From Myxococcales bacterium (GTDB lineage: Bacteria > Myxococcota_A > Polyangia > Haliangiales > Haliangiaceae), in contig JAEUJY010000028.1 of the NCBI GenBank assembly GCA_016794525.1, forward strand, positions 1 to 59,031: a DNA stretch of 59,031 bases, written 5' to 3'. The notes beneath the pieces were generated by a model, which was not told the origin of the DNA, did no database searches, and saw only the letters and a program-made list of their open reading frames with translations. The first letter of the stretch is position 1, and every line of letters starts with the position of its first letter. Shown here one piece after another: positions 20,678 to 30,148 of the stretch. A program made the translations under genes and the position numbers.

Positions 20678-23600
20678 TCACAGCGCGACCGGCAGCCGCA
20701 CCGAGAAGCACGCGCCCTTGCCGAGCTCGCTCTCGACCCAGATCGCGCCGCCGTGCTGGCGGACGATCTCGCGGCACAGGTACAGCCCGAGGCCGAGGCC
20801 GCCGTGCTTGGCGGCGCCCGCGCCCTGGGTGAACTTCTCGAACAGCTGGGCCCGCAGCTCGGCGCTCATGCCCGGGCCGTGGTCGCGGACGTCGAGGCGG
20901 ATCACGTCGCCGAGTTCGTCGTCGGCGGCCAGCGGGATCCACGCCCGGGCGTCCGACGGCGACAGCGGCGGCGCGGTGGGGTCGCCGACCTGCACCCGCT
21001 CGCGGAGGATCGTGATCGCGATCGTGCCGCCGGGCGGCGAGAACTTCACCGCGTTGCCGAGCAGGTTCGACACCACCTGCGCGAGGCGATCGGGGTTGCC
21101 GAGCGCGGGGCCGACCAGCTCGGCGACCTCGACGGTCACCGCCAGCCGGCGGTCGGCGATCGCCCGGGCGAAGTCGCCCAGCACGGTGCGGACGACGCGC
21201 TCGAGCTCGACCGGGCCGTACGACGCGTCGAGCCGCCCGGCCTCGTGGCGCGACAGCTCGAAGACGTTGTCGACCAGCCGGCGCAGCCGCTCGGCGTCGC
21301 CGTGGATGCGATCGAACAGCGCGCCGGCGTCGAGGTGGGCCGGGGCCAGCTCGGGCTCGCGGCCCATCTCGGAGTAGCCGAGGATGCCCGCCAGCGGGTT
21401 GCGGATCTCGTGGGCCAGGATCGACATCAGCTCGGCCGAGCGCCGGCCCTCGGCCACCAGCCGCGCGTGGTCGAGCGCGACCGCCAGCGGCGCCACCGCG
21501 GCGTCGAGCAGCTCGGGGGCGAACGGGCGATCGTCGATGTCGGCCGCGGCCGAGTCGGCGTAGACGATGCCGATCAGCCGGCCGCGCGCGCGCATCGGCG
21601 CGGCCCACACCCGGCGCAGGCCGAGCGCGACGACGCTCGACTGCTCGCGCAGCTCGGCGTCGAGGATCGCGTCGGCGACCGCGACCGCCTGGCCGGTGGC
21701 CGCGACCTTCTTGACGATCGTGCCCGACACGCTGGCGTCGCCGCGATCGAAGCCGCGGGCGTGCTCGCCGGTGAGGCGCGCCCGGATCTGCGGCCGGCCG
21801 CTGCCGTCGAGCGTGAGCACGAAGCCGCGATCGCAGCCCGACGCCGCCAGCACCGCGGCCAGCGCCAGCTCGATCGCGCGATCGCCGTCGCCGTCGGCCA
21901 CCGCCCGCGCCACGCCGATGACCTCGGGCAGCGCCGCGGTCGGCACCGGGCGCGGGCCCAGCGTCCGGCGCAGGCCGCGCACCCGCTCGAGATCCCAGCG
22001 CGCGCCGAGCGTCGCCAGCTCGGCCTCGGCGGCCGCCAGCTGGATCAGCGCGCGGTCGTCGGCGCCGCCGGCGTGGGCCAGCTCGGCGGCCTCGACCGCG
22101 ACCCGGGCCAGCTCGTAGCGCGCGCCGAGCCCGGCCAGCAGCTCGCGGGCGCGATCGACGAACCACGCCGCGCTGTCGAGATCGCCCTGCGCGCGCAGCG
22201 CCGACGCCGCGACCCGGTGCAGCACGCCCTCCTCGAAGCGAGCGCCGAGATCCTTGGCGTCGCGCGCGGCCTCGAGCGCGCGGGCCAGCGCCTCGTCGAC
22301 GCGCCCGACCGCGAGGTCGAGCTCGGACAGGCGGCGCCGGGTCTCGATCGCGTCCTCGCGCGCGCCGAGCCGCACGCACTCGGCCAGCGCGCGCTCGTAG
22401 CGGTCGCGGGCGGTGCCGAGGTCGCCGGCCCGCGCGTCGACCTCGCCGCGGTTGGCGAGGATCATCGCCGCCATGTGGGCCGCGCCCAGCTGCTCGGCCA
22501 GCTCGGCGGCGCGATCGAACGCGGCGCGGGCGTCGGCCAGCATGCCGAGATCGCGGTACAGCGAGCCGAGGTTGTTGAGCGCGTGCAGCGTCTCGGTGCG
22601 ATCGCCCTGGCGCTCGCTCTGCTGGCGGAACTGCAGCCACAGCCGTCGGGCCCGGGCCCAGTCGCCCTGGTAGTAGCAGGCGGCGCCGAGGTTGTTGGTC
22701 GAGCGCGCGCGCTGCTCGAGATCGCCGGCCGCCTCGGCCGCGGCGATCGCGCGCTCGAGCGCGAGGATCGCGCGCGGGTAGTCGCCGGCCTGGATCGCGG
22801 CCCGGCCCAGCTCGTGGGCGACGCCGGCGGCGAGCCGCGGTTGATCGGCCGGCACCGGCGGCAGCGCGTCGAGGATCGCCAGCGCGCGGCGCGGCTCGCC
22901 GACCGAGGTGGCGATCGCCGCCGCCACCCGCGACAGCTCGAGCTCGAGCGCGCCGTCGCCGGTCTTGCGCGCCAGCGGCAGGCCGATCGTCGCGTGGTCC
23001 GACGCCAGCGCGTAGTCGGCGCGATGCGCGTGCAGCCAGGCGATGCGCAGGTGGCAGCGCGCCTCGAGCAGCGGATCGCCGCGGCGGCGCGCGGCGGCCA
23101 GCGCGCCGGTGGCCGCGGCCAGCGCCTGATCGCCGTGGCCGCGGCGGCGCTCGAGGTCGGCGATGTCGAGCGCGATCAGCACGCTGGCGGCTGGCGTCGC
23201 GCCATCGGCGGCCAGCCGGTAGTGGTGCAGCGCCAGCTCGAGCTCGCCGGCCTGGCCGGCCAGCTCGGCGACCCGCAACAACAGCGGCCGCTGCTCGCCG
23301 GGATCGGCCAGCGTCAGCGCGTCGGTGGCGTGGGCCACCGCGGTCGGCAGATCGCCCTCGCGGACCGCGGCGTCGGCGGCGGCCAGGCACCAGCGCGCCG
23401 CCAGGTGGCCGTCGCCGAGCGCCCGGTGGTGGCGGGCCATCGCCGCCGGCGGGACCACCTGGCCGGCGGCCAGCCGATCGTCGAGCGCAAGCGCCGCGCG
23501 GCGGTGGTACTCGAGGCGCGCCGCCGGCGTCAGCTCGCGGCCCAACAGCTCGGCCAGCTCCTTGTGCGCGAACCGGAACTGGCCGGCGGCCGGATCGGCG

Positions 23601-25594
23601 ATCAGCGCGCGCGCGGCCACCGCGTCGGCCAGCGCCAGGTCGACCTCGTCGATCGTGGGATCGATCGCCACCCGCCGCGAGGCGTCGTCGTCGAGCACCA
23701 GCGCCTCGGCCACCGGGATCCGGGTCGACACCGAGATCAGGCCCTCGGCCAGCGGCTCGGGGACGCCATCGGCGATCGGCACCGGCGGCGCGGCGATGCC
23801 GAGGATCGCGGCCAGGAGCTCGCGATCGAACGGGTCGCCGAGGATCGCGGCGGCCCGCAGGTAGCCGCGGGCGCTGGCCGCGAGCGTCGCCAGCCGGACG
23901 AGCGCGCTCTGCCGCGCCGCCGGCAACAGCGGCACGATCAGATCGGGCGTCGTGGTCCAGCGGCCGCCGTGGCGGGCGATCGTGCCGGCGTCGATCATCG
24001 CGTCGAGCGTGGCGATCGCGTGGCCGGGGTTGCCGCCCGAGACGCGGCGCAGCTCGTCGGCGACGCGGCTCGCGACCTCGGCGCCGACCGCGGCGATCAC
24101 CAGCGCGAAGAAGCTCGACTGGCCCAGCGGCACCAGCTCGAGGCGCCGCCCACGCTCGGCCACCGCCACCGCCGCGTCGAGCGGCGCCACCACCGGCCGC
24201 GCCGACGGCTCGGGCGCGCGCCCGGCCACCACCAGCAGCACCGCGAGGTCGGGGACGGCGCGCACCAGGTACGCGAGCACGTCGGCCACCGCCGGCGGCG
24301 CGGCCTCGGCGTCGTCGACCAGGATCGCCAGCGGGCGCACCGCCGCGGTCGCCGCCGCCAGCTCGACCACCGCCTCGGCCAGCACCCAGCGGCCGGCGCC
24401 CAGCGGCGCGCTGTGATCGAGCAGCGCCGCGACGTGGGGCGCCGCCGCCGAGCCGGCCCGCGCCCACGCCGGCCCGGCGATCGTGATCAGCGTCCGCGCC
24501 AGCGCCCGCAGCGGCGCCCACGGCCCGTCGCTGGCCCGCGCCGACAGCCGGACGACCTCGCCGCCGTCGAGCTGCAGCTGCAGCGCCAGCTCGGCGAGCA
24601 GCCGCGACTTGCCGATGCCGGGCTCGCCGGTGATGACGACCGGGGCGCCGCGGCCCAGCTTGGCCTCGGCCCACGCGCGGTCGAGCTCGGCCAGCTCGCG
24701 ATCGCGCCCGACCAGCGTCGGCACCGCCGCGGCGCGGCGGGTCGCGCGGCCGCCGCTGGCGCGCGCCGCGATCGCCGGGTAGCCGAGGCCGTCGGCGATC
24801 GCCCGCCAGCGCTCGAGCACCTCCTCCGCGCTCTCGGGGCGGGCGCCGGGCGCCGGATCGATCAGCGCCAGCATCAGCTCGGCCAGCGCCGGCGGCAGCT
24901 CCGGCCGCAGCTTGCGCGGGTCGCCGGGGTGGCCGGCGCGCTGCGCCGCCACCACCGCGCGCGGCGACGCGCCGCCGAACGGGCGCGCGCCGATCACCAG
25001 CTGCCACAGCACGACGCCGAACGAGTACAGGTCGGCGCGGGCGTCGATGCGCCCCGACCACGCCTCGGGCGCGGCGTAGCCGATCGTGCCGCGGGCGGTG
25101 GCGCCGCCGGGATCGGCCAGCGGCGTCGCCAGCCCGAAGTCGGCCAGCCGCGCCGCGCGCCCCGGCGCGTGCAGGAGCGACGCGCCGTCGACCAGGATGT
25201 TCGACGGCGTGAGGTCGGCGTGGACCATGCCGGCGCCGTGGACCGTGGCCAGCGCGTCGAGCACGCCGCCCAGCAGCGCCCAGATCCGGTGGGCGGTGAT
25301 CGGGCCGGCCGCCGCGGTCAGCGCCGGGCCCGCCACCAGCTCCATCGTGAAGTACTCGTCGCCGGCGTCGGTGAGGCCGTAGTCGAGCACCGACACGACG
25401 TTGGGGTGGCGCAGCCGCGCCAGCGCGACGAACTCGCCGCGCAGGTTGGTGGCGCCGCGCGCCCGCGGCATGATCTTGAGCGCGACCTCGCGGCCGGTCG
25501 CCAGATCGAGCGCGCGGTGCACGACGCCGATCGACCCCTCGCCGAGCCGCTCGATCAACCGGTAGCGCTCGGCCGGGCGCATCGCCGCGATCAT
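20678..25594 (-). CDS. Ser/Thr kinase-AAA ATPase-TPR-GAF-histidine kinase hybrid
   Basis: A 1638-residue signalling protein. Residues about 10-270 form a Ser/Thr kinase domain with GEGSIGVVHRA, Lys in VALKIMPR, DFG in LADFGLA and APE in GYAAPEAW. The catalytic loop reads HAD (VHADLTPSNI) rather than HRD. An AAA/NACHT-like ATPase follows (about 300-560; Walker A GEPGIGKS near 323, Walker B LAILVDDAE). A TPR array spans about 640-1130. A GAF domain lies at about 1225-1370, then a histidine kinase core with H-box SILAHEIRNP near 1396 and an ATPase with NLLGNAVKFSPPGG and GLGLGLYLCREIV. No membrane segment is evident. This architecture is known in myxobacteria and cyanobacteria. No cognate response regulator is adjacent. 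It is divergent from the sigma-factor gene. Confidence 0.93.
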   Translation of the reverse strand: MIAAMRPAERYRLIERLGEGSIGVVHRALDLATGREVALKIMPRARGATNLRGEFVALARLRHPNVVSVLDYGLTDAGDEYFTMELVAGPALTAAAGPITAHRIWALLGGVLDALATVHGAGMVHADLTPSNILVDGASLLHAPGRAARLADFGLATPLADPGGATARGTIGYAAPEAWSGRIDARADLYSFGVVLWQLVIGARPFGGASPRAVVAAQRAGHPGDPRKLRPELPPALAELMLALIDPAPGARPESAEEVLERWRAIADGLGYPAIAARASGGRATRRAAAVPTLVGRDRELAELDRAWAEAKLGRGAPVVITGEPGIGKSRLLAELALQLQLDGGEVVRLSARASDGPWAPLRALARTLITIAGPAWARAGSAAAPHVAALLDHSAPLGAGRWVLAEAVVELAAATAAVRPLAILVDDAEAAPPAVADVLAYLVRAVPDLAVLLVVAGRAPEPSARPVVAPLDAAVAVAERGRRLELVPLGQSSFFALVIAAVGAEVASRVADELRRVSGGNPGHAIATLDAMIDAGTIARHGGRWTTTPDLIVPLLPAARQSALVRLATLAASARGYLRAAAILGDPFDRELLAAILGIAAPPVPIADGVPEPLAEGLISVSTRIPVAEALVLDDDASRRVAIDPTIDEVDLALADAVAARALIADPAAGQFRFAHKELAELLGRELTPAARLEYHRRAALALDDRLAAGQVVPPAAMARHHRALGDGHLAARWCLAAADAAVREGDLPTAVAHATDALTLADPGEQRPLLLRVAELAGQAGELELALHHYRLAADGATPAASVLIALDIADLERRRGHGDQALAAATGALAAARRRGDPLLEARCHLRIAWLHAHRADYALASDHATIGLPLARKTGDGALELELSRVAAAIATSVGEPRRALAILDALPPVPADQPRLAAGVAHELGRAAIQAGDYPRAILALERAIAAAEAAGDLEQRARSTNNLGAACYYQGDWARARRLWLQFRQQSERQGDRTETLHALNNLGSLYRDLGMLADARAAFDRAAELAEQLGAAHMAAMILANRGEVDARAGDLGTARDRYERALAECVRLGAREDAIETRRRLSELDLAVGRVDEALARALEAARDAKDLGARFEEGVLHRVAASALRAQGDLDSAAWFVDRARELLAGLGARYELARVAVEAAELAHAGGADDRALIQLAAAEAELATLGARWDLERVRGLRRTLGPRPVPTAALPEVIGVARAVADGDGDRAIELALAAVLAASGCDRGFVLTLDGSGRPQIRARLTGEHARGFDRGDASVSGTIVKKVAATGQAVAVADAILDAELREQSSVVALGLRRVWAAPMRARGRLIGIVYADSAAADIDDRPFAPELLDAAVAPLAVALDHARLVAEGRRSAELMSILAHEIRNPLAGILGYSEMGREPELAPAHLDAGALFDRIHGDAERLRRLVDNVFELSRHEAGRLDASYGPVELERVVRTVLGDFARAIADRRLAVTVEVAELVGPALGNPDRLAQVVSNLLGNAVKFSPPGGTIAITILRERVQVGDPTAPPLSPSDARAWIPLAADDELGDVIRLDVRDHGPGMSAELRAQLFEKFTQGAGAAKHGGLGLGLYLCREIVRQHGGAIWVESELGKGACFSVRLPVAL

Positions 25595-25653
25595 GGCGGC
25601 GCGCGGCGCATCGACGCAAGCCGCGTCGCCGGTTGTTCGCGACCACGCGGTGG

Positions 25654-25659
25654 TACACT
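25654..25659 (+). promoter_or_regulatory. -10-like TACACT, 6 nt before sigma factor GTG
   Basis: TACACT, GGCCCC, then GTG at 25666. The identical hexamer and spacing precede the solute-binding lipoprotein at 43668. This box supports the GTG start over the upstream in-frame TTG at 25633, which would lie upstream of the transcription start. Confidence 0.5.
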
Positions 25660-25665
25660 GGCCCC

Positions 25666-26256
25666 GTGGAATCCGACGTCGACCTGCTGAACGCGTGGCG
25701 CGCCGGCGACGCGGCCAACGGGCGGTTGCTGTTCCAGAAGTACTTCCAGGCGCTGTACCGGTTCTTCGCCAACAAGTGCGACGACCCCGACGAGATGGTC
25801 CAGCAGACGTTCCTGGCGATCGTCAAGGCCAAGGATCAGTTCGCGGGCCGCTCCAGCTTCCGTACGTACCTCTACACGGTCGCGCGCCACGAGCTGTACC
25901 GCCACCTGCGCGGGCTGCAGCGCGCGCGCAACTTCGATCCGGCGCTGTCGTCGATCGCCGATCTGGCGACCAGCGCCGGCGGCAAGCTGGCGCGCAACCA
26001 GCAGCACAAGCTGCTGTGCGCCGTGCTGCGGACGCTGCCGGTCGAGCAGCAGACGCTGCTCGAGCTGCACTACTGGGACGGCCTCGACGCCACCGCGCTG
26101 GCCGAGGTGTTCGAGTCCAACGCCGCGGCGATCCGCAACCGCCTGCACCGCGCCCGCGAGAAGCTGCGCGAGGCGATGGCGGCGACCGAGGGCATCCCGC
26201 CGGACACCGTGGCCACGGTCGAGGCAGTCGACGCGTTCGCCCGCAGCCTGCGCTGA
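25666..26256 (+). CDS. ECF-type RNA polymerase sigma factor
   Basis: A 196-residue sigma-70 family factor with only regions 2 and 4. Region 2 shows LLFQKYFQALYRFFANKCDDPDEMVQQTFLAIVKAKDQF and then SSFRTYLYTVARHELYRHLR. Region 4 shows LRTLPVEQQTLLELHYWDGLDATALAEVFESNAAAIRNRLHRAREKLREAM, a clear helix-turn-helix. No anti-sigma gene is adjacent; instead it is divergent from a Ser/Thr kinase-histidine kinase hybrid and upstream of an ADYC protein. In myxobacteria ECF factors near Ser/Thr kinases can be kinase-regulated, which is an inference here. A terminator-like hairpin follows. Confidence 0.93.
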   Translation: MESDVDLLNAWRAGDAANGRLLFQKYFQALYRFFANKCDDPDEMVQQTFLAIVKAKDQFAGRSSFRTYLYTVARHELYRHLRGLQRARNFDPALSSIADLATSAGGKLARNQQHKLLCAVLRTLPVEQQTLLELHYWDGLDATALAEVFESNAAAIRNRLHRAREKLREAMAATEGIPPDTVATVEAVDAFARSLR

Positions 26257-26311
26257 CGCCGCTCGACGTCCAGTGCTCTAACTGCGAGTAATTGCGGGAG
26301 TTCAGGTCCGC

Positions 26312-26335
26312 CACCCCAAAAGGGTGATCTTTTTT
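26312..26335 (+). terminator. Intrinsic terminator after sigma factor
   Basis: CACCC (26312-26316) pairs with GGGTG (26322-26326) around a CAAAA loop, followed by ATC and a run of six T. The stem is short, but the T-run is unusual in this GC-rich DNA. It separates the sigma factor from the ADYC gene. Confidence 0.55.
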
Positions 26336-26404
26336 CGGTGCGGCGCGACACATCCAGACCCTGCCGGACTCTACCTGCCCACACCCAAGGGAGGCTGGTC
26401 CGTC

Positions 26405-27424
26405 ATGAAGTCGCTCGTCTCGTTGTCGCTCAGTGTCGCGGTCGTCGGCGGCGTGTTCGCCGCCAGCGTCGCGCCGGCCCACGCCAAGTGCAGTCTGATC
26501 GAGTGTGGCACCAACTCGCCGATCATCGACTCGTTCCCGTTCCACGAGCTCAACGAGGCGGGGCTGCCCAACGAGATCGGGCTGCGCTTGCGCGATCTGG
26601 TCTCGGCGGACGGCACCCACTACCACCCCGACGTCATCGGCGGACGGCTGGTCGGGCGCGACCTGGCCAGCAACGCGATCACGCTCGAACACGGCGCGCT
26701 GGCGGGCGGCTACCTCGAGCTGTTCTCGTCGAGCGGGGCGCCGTACCGGATGTCGATCGACCACGTCTCGCTGGCGGTGCCGTTCCTGGTCGCGCCTCAG
26801 GCGTCGACCGCGGCCGAGACCTACGAGCTCAACTACACCGGGCCTGGCATCACCCAGAAGATCCCGGTGTGCTCGAGCCCGCCGCGCGGCGTGCTCGGCA
26901 ACCAGCTGTACAAGGAGGCGGTGCTGTTCGCCGGGGAGCGCTTCGTCGCGTCGACCAAGCGGGTGCGCGCCGCGGCCTCGGATGACACCAGCTGGTTCAA
27001 CGTCGGCTGCTACAGCCACGTCTTGTGGAAGCTGTACTTCACCCGCCACACGATCCCGTCGTCGGCGCTGGGGTTTGCGATGTCGACCTCGCGCCACCAG
27101 GCGATGCTCAAGATGTACGTCGGCGACGTCTGCGGCAACGGCAACGCCTTCACGACCCAGGGCACGCCGCTGGCCTGGGACAACCCGCCGTTCGACTGGG
27201 GGCCGGCGGTCCTGGGCCAGGACGTCCTCGAGGGTGTCTGGGGGCCCAACGGCGCGCTGTGCATCGACGACTACCGCAAGGGCGCGAGCTACTGGCAGTC
27301 GGTGGTGGTCCCGGCGTGTGGCGCGTCGTTGCTGCCGCCGAGCTGCGCCGCGACCTATCCGAGCCTGTCGCCGCTGCCGTCCCCGGGCTACCTGTTCACG
27401 ACGATCCCGCAGGCCCTGCCGTAG
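26405..27424 (+). CDS. Secreted ADYC-domain-like protein (1)
   Basis: A 339-residue exported protein. A signal peptide (MKSLVSLSLSVAVVGGVFAASVAPAHA) is followed by the mature start KCSLIECGTNSP. The C-terminal half has LKMYVGDVCGNGNAFTTQGT, which I read as a variant of the ADYC motif (ADYCGDG...GT) of a myxobacterial domain family of unknown function. Several cysteines suggest disulfides. The second copy at 30149 shares KCSLIECGTNSP, the HxxxKLYFTRHT/KMFMTRHA region and LKMYV-DVCG. A GGGAGG lies 10 nt before the ATG at 26405; an upstream in-frame start at 26324 would run through the terminator. ADYC assignment is from memory of the motif. Confidence 0.8.
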   Translation: MKSLVSLSLSVAVVGGVFAASVAPAHAKCSLIECGTNSPIIDSFPFHELNEAGLPNEIGLRLRDLVSADGTHYHPDVIGGRLVGRDLASNAITLEHGALAGGYLELFSSSGAPYRMSIDHVSLAVPFLVAPQASTAAETYELNYTGPGITQKIPVCSSPPRGVLGNQLYKEAVLFAGERFVASTKRVRAAASDDTSWFNVGCYSHVLWKLYFTRHTIPSSALGFAMSTSRHQAMLKMYVGDVCGNGNAFTTQGTPLAWDNPPFDWGPAVLGQDVLEGVWGPNGALCIDDYRKGASYWQSVVVPACGASLLPPSCAATYPSLSPLPSPGYLFTTIPQALP

Positions 27425-27486
27425 CCGAGCGCGAGCGAGGCTTCGCTCTGGGGCTACGCGGTACGAGCTACTAGCCGCGTCCGCCG

Positions 27487-30000
27487 TCAGCCGGCGAGGC
27501 GGGCGCGCAGCCGCGCCAGCGCGTGCTGGCGTCGCTCGAACATCGCCCGTGGCATCGGCAGGGCGACGCGCTCGAGCAACGCCGAGGCCGCGTCGATCTC
27601 GGTCGTGGCCGCCGCGCGGCGCCCGGCGGCGAGATCGCAGACGGCGATCGCGAGGCGCAGGGTCAAGAGCTGGTTGTAGTGCCACCACGGGGACGTCGGG
27701 GTGGCGGTCGCGAGCAGCGGCGCCGCCAGCGCGCGCAGCCGCGCCGCCGCGTTCGCCGCGTCGCCGGCCGTCATCGCGCCGAGCGCCTCGACCATCGCGA
27801 CCTCTTCCTCGGCGGCGCCGTGGGCGCGGGCGGCGGTGACCGCGGCCGCGAGCTGCCGCACCTGCGCCGTGTCGCCGTCGATGGCGGCCGCGAGCGCGGG
27901 CTCCCGCGCGAGGTCGGCGATGACGCCGCCCAGCTCGGGGTGGTAGCGCGCCAGCTCGAGGACCGCGCCGCCGGCGCCGGTGCGCGCCGCGTCGAGCTCG
28001 GGGGCGGCCAGCCCGACGAAGATGCGCGCCTGCAGCGTGAGCGGGTGGTGCGCGCCGAGCGCCGCGGTGCGGTCGCGGAGCAGCTCCTCGCCCGCGAGCC
28101 GCCGCTGCGCCGAGTCATCGGATTGCAGCACCAGGTTCTCGAGCGCCGAGCCCAGCTCGGCGGCGTCACGCGGCGCCAGGCCGGCGCGCTGGTCGCGCGC
28201 GAGGCCGAACTCGTGCAGCGCCGCGGCGCGGTCGCCGCGCGACATCGCCACGACGCCGAGGTTGTTGTGCAGCAGCGCCCGCGCGAAGCGCCCGCGCTCG
28301 CCGGCCCGCGCCGCGATGCCCTCGACCAGGCCGCGCCCGTCGACCGCCGCCGCGTCGCCGGCCATCGTCGCGCTCCACGCGTGACGGGCCCACGCCTCGA
28401 TCACCAGCGGATCGTCGTCGGCGGCCAGCGCGGCTTGCGTCGCGGCCGCGAACGCCGCGGCGCCGAGGTCGCCGTCGCCGGCGGTCATCGCCACCCGGCC
28501 GGCCGCGATCTGCGCGCGCGCCTCGAGCGCCGGGTAGCCGGTCGCCGCGGCCCGCGCCAGCAGCGGCGCCAGGCCGGTGGTCGCGGCGGCCACTCGGCCG
28601 GCGTCGCGCTCGACGTCGATCCGCGCCAGCGCGTCGTCGACCGCGCGCACCTCGGCGGCGATCGCCGGGCCGGGCGCCGAGCCGGCGAGCAGCGCCGTGT
28701 CGTCGGTGCACGCCGCCAGGTCGGGCAGGGCGCTGGCCGCGCGGACCAGGCCGGCGACGTCGGCGTCGGCGGCCTGCGCGGTGAGGTCGGTCAGCGCCGC
28801 GAGCGCGGCGCGGGCGCGCCCCAGGCACGCCGTCCGCCGGTCGAGGAGCTCCGACGACAGCTCCTTGCGCGCGTGGGCCCGACACGACTCGCGGTGCGAC
28901 GTCAGCCAGGCCCCGGCGTAGCCGTCGAGGGTCGCCAGCAGGCGCGGCGTGGTGTCGCGCGCGTAGGTGCCGGTCAACGCGGTCAGCGTCTGGGCGATCT
29001 CGGCCCGGCGCGCGGGGCCCCAGCTCGCGGCGATCAGCCCGGGGCCGCCGGTGCACGGCTCTTCGGTCGGGCCGCCGTGCTGGGCGCGGCCGATCAGGAA
29101 CGCGCCGGCCGCGCCGGCGATGGCGAGCGCGCCGCCGCCGAGCAACGCGCGGCGCCGCCACCGCGTCGCCGGATCGAGCGCCAGCGCGGCGAGCAGCTCG
29201 GCCATCGCCGGGTAGCGATTGCCTGGCGCCGCCGCCGTGCCGCGGGCCAGCACCGGCTGCAACCAGCGCGGCACGCCGCCGCGGGCGGTCAACGACTCGC
29301 GCAGCGCGACGCACAGCGCGAACTGATCGACCGCCGCCGTGAGCTTCTCGCCGCGCTCTTGCTCGGGCGCCATGTAGCCGGGCGTGCCCGCGACGAAGCC
29401 CTCGCCGCCGCCGGCGTCGTGGGCCAGCCCGAAGTCGAGCACCCGCACCCGCCCGTCGGCGCCGAGCAGCGCGTTGTCGGGCTTGAAGTCGCGGTGGATC
29501 AGGCCGGCGGCGTGGGCCGCGGCGAGCCCCTCGCCGGCCTGGCGGTAGTCGCGGACAATCTGCGCCGGGGTGCGGGTCTTGCTGGCGGCGCGCAGGCTCT
29601 CGCCCTTGATCAGCTCCATCACCAGCAGGACGCGATCCTCGTGATCGAGCACGTCGTAGATGGGCACCACGTTGGGGTGGGACAGCCGGGCCAGCGCCCG
29701 GGCCTCGTCGCGCGCCAGCGCCCGCGCCTCGGCGTCGCCCGACGAGGCCAGCTTGAGGGCGACCGCGCGGCCCAGCTCGGGATCCCAGGCCGACCAGACG
29801 ATGCCCATGCCGCCAGCGCCGACCCGCTCGATGATGCGGTAGCGACCGATCCGCACCGCCTCGCTCGCGCCGAACAGCGCGGCCTCGGCCTTGGACTGCG
29901 CCACCCGCAGATCGATCGTCGGGATCGACGGCACCGCGTCGGCGATCGCCTCGCCAGCGACGACGGTAGGGGCGGTGGGTGAGGGGCGTGACTTGGCCAC
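27487..30000 (-). CDS. Ser/Thr protein kinase with TM segment and TPR-like C-terminus
   Basis: An 837-residue kinase. After about 40 residues the kinase domain (about 50-300) shows GRYRIIERVGAGGMGIVWSA, Lys in VALKLASS, an intact catalytic loop IHRDFKPDN, DFG in VLDFGLA and APE in GYMAPEQ. A transmembrane helix lies near 308-330 (RRALLGGGALAIAGAAGAFLI). The large extracytoplasmic part is Ala-rich and TPR-like. This is a common myxobacterial receptor kinase layout. The GTG at 30000 is preferred over an ATG at 30087: the added residues look non-coding and a TACGCT box lies between the two. It sits between two ADYC genes, one convergent and one divergent. Confidence 0.9.
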   Translation of the reverse strand: MAKSRPSPTAPTVVAGEAIADAVPSIPTIDLRVAQSKAEAALFGASEAVRIGRYRIIERVGAGGMGIVWSAWDPELGRAVALKLASSGDAEARALARDEARALARLSHPNVVPIYDVLDHEDRVLLVMELIKGESLRAASKTRTPAQIVRDYRQAGEGLAAAHAAGLIHRDFKPDNALLGADGRVRVLDFGLAHDAGGGEGFVAGTPGYMAPEQERGEKLTAAVDQFALCVALRESLTARGGVPRWLQPVLARGTAAAPGNRYPAMAELLAALALDPATRWRRRALLGGGALAIAGAAGAFLIGRAQHGGPTEEPCTGGPGLIAASWGPARRAEIAQTLTALTGTYARDTTPRLLATLDGYAGAWLTSHRESCRAHARKELSSELLDRRTACLGRARAALAALTDLTAQAADADVAGLVRAASALPDLAACTDDTALLAGSAPGPAIAAEVRAVDDALARIDVERDAGRVAAATTGLAPLLARAAATGYPALEARAQIAAGRVAMTAGDGDLGAAAFAAATQAALAADDDPLVIEAWARHAWSATMAGDAAAVDGRGLVEGIAARAGERGRFARALLHNNLGVVAMSRGDRAAALHEFGLARDQRAGLAPRDAAELGSALENLVLQSDDSAQRRLAGEELLRDRTAALGAHHPLTLQARIFVGLAAPELDAARTGAGGAVLELARYHPELGGVIADLAREPALAAAIDGDTAQVRQLAAAVTAARAHGAAEEEVAMVEALGAMTAGDAANAAARLRALAAPLLATATPTSPWWHYNQLLTLRLAIAVCDLAAGRRAAATTEIDAASALLERVALPMPRAMFERRQHALARLRARLAG

Positions 30001-30148
30001 GGAGGTCGAGGGGAGCGTAGCTGGCAAGGTCTGGCAGTGGCAGGGCCGGGTGGTCCAACCGACCGGAGGCGGCGAGCGCCACCCCAACGGGATGAGTCGG
30101 AGAGCGATTTCTGTGACACGTCTTTGCCGGTCGCGACTCTACCGAGGC

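Noticed and set aside
30001-30087. Earlier ATG start for the Ser/Thr kinase at 30087
   Set aside because: The added residues look non-coding and a TACGCT box lies between this ATG and the GTG at 30000.
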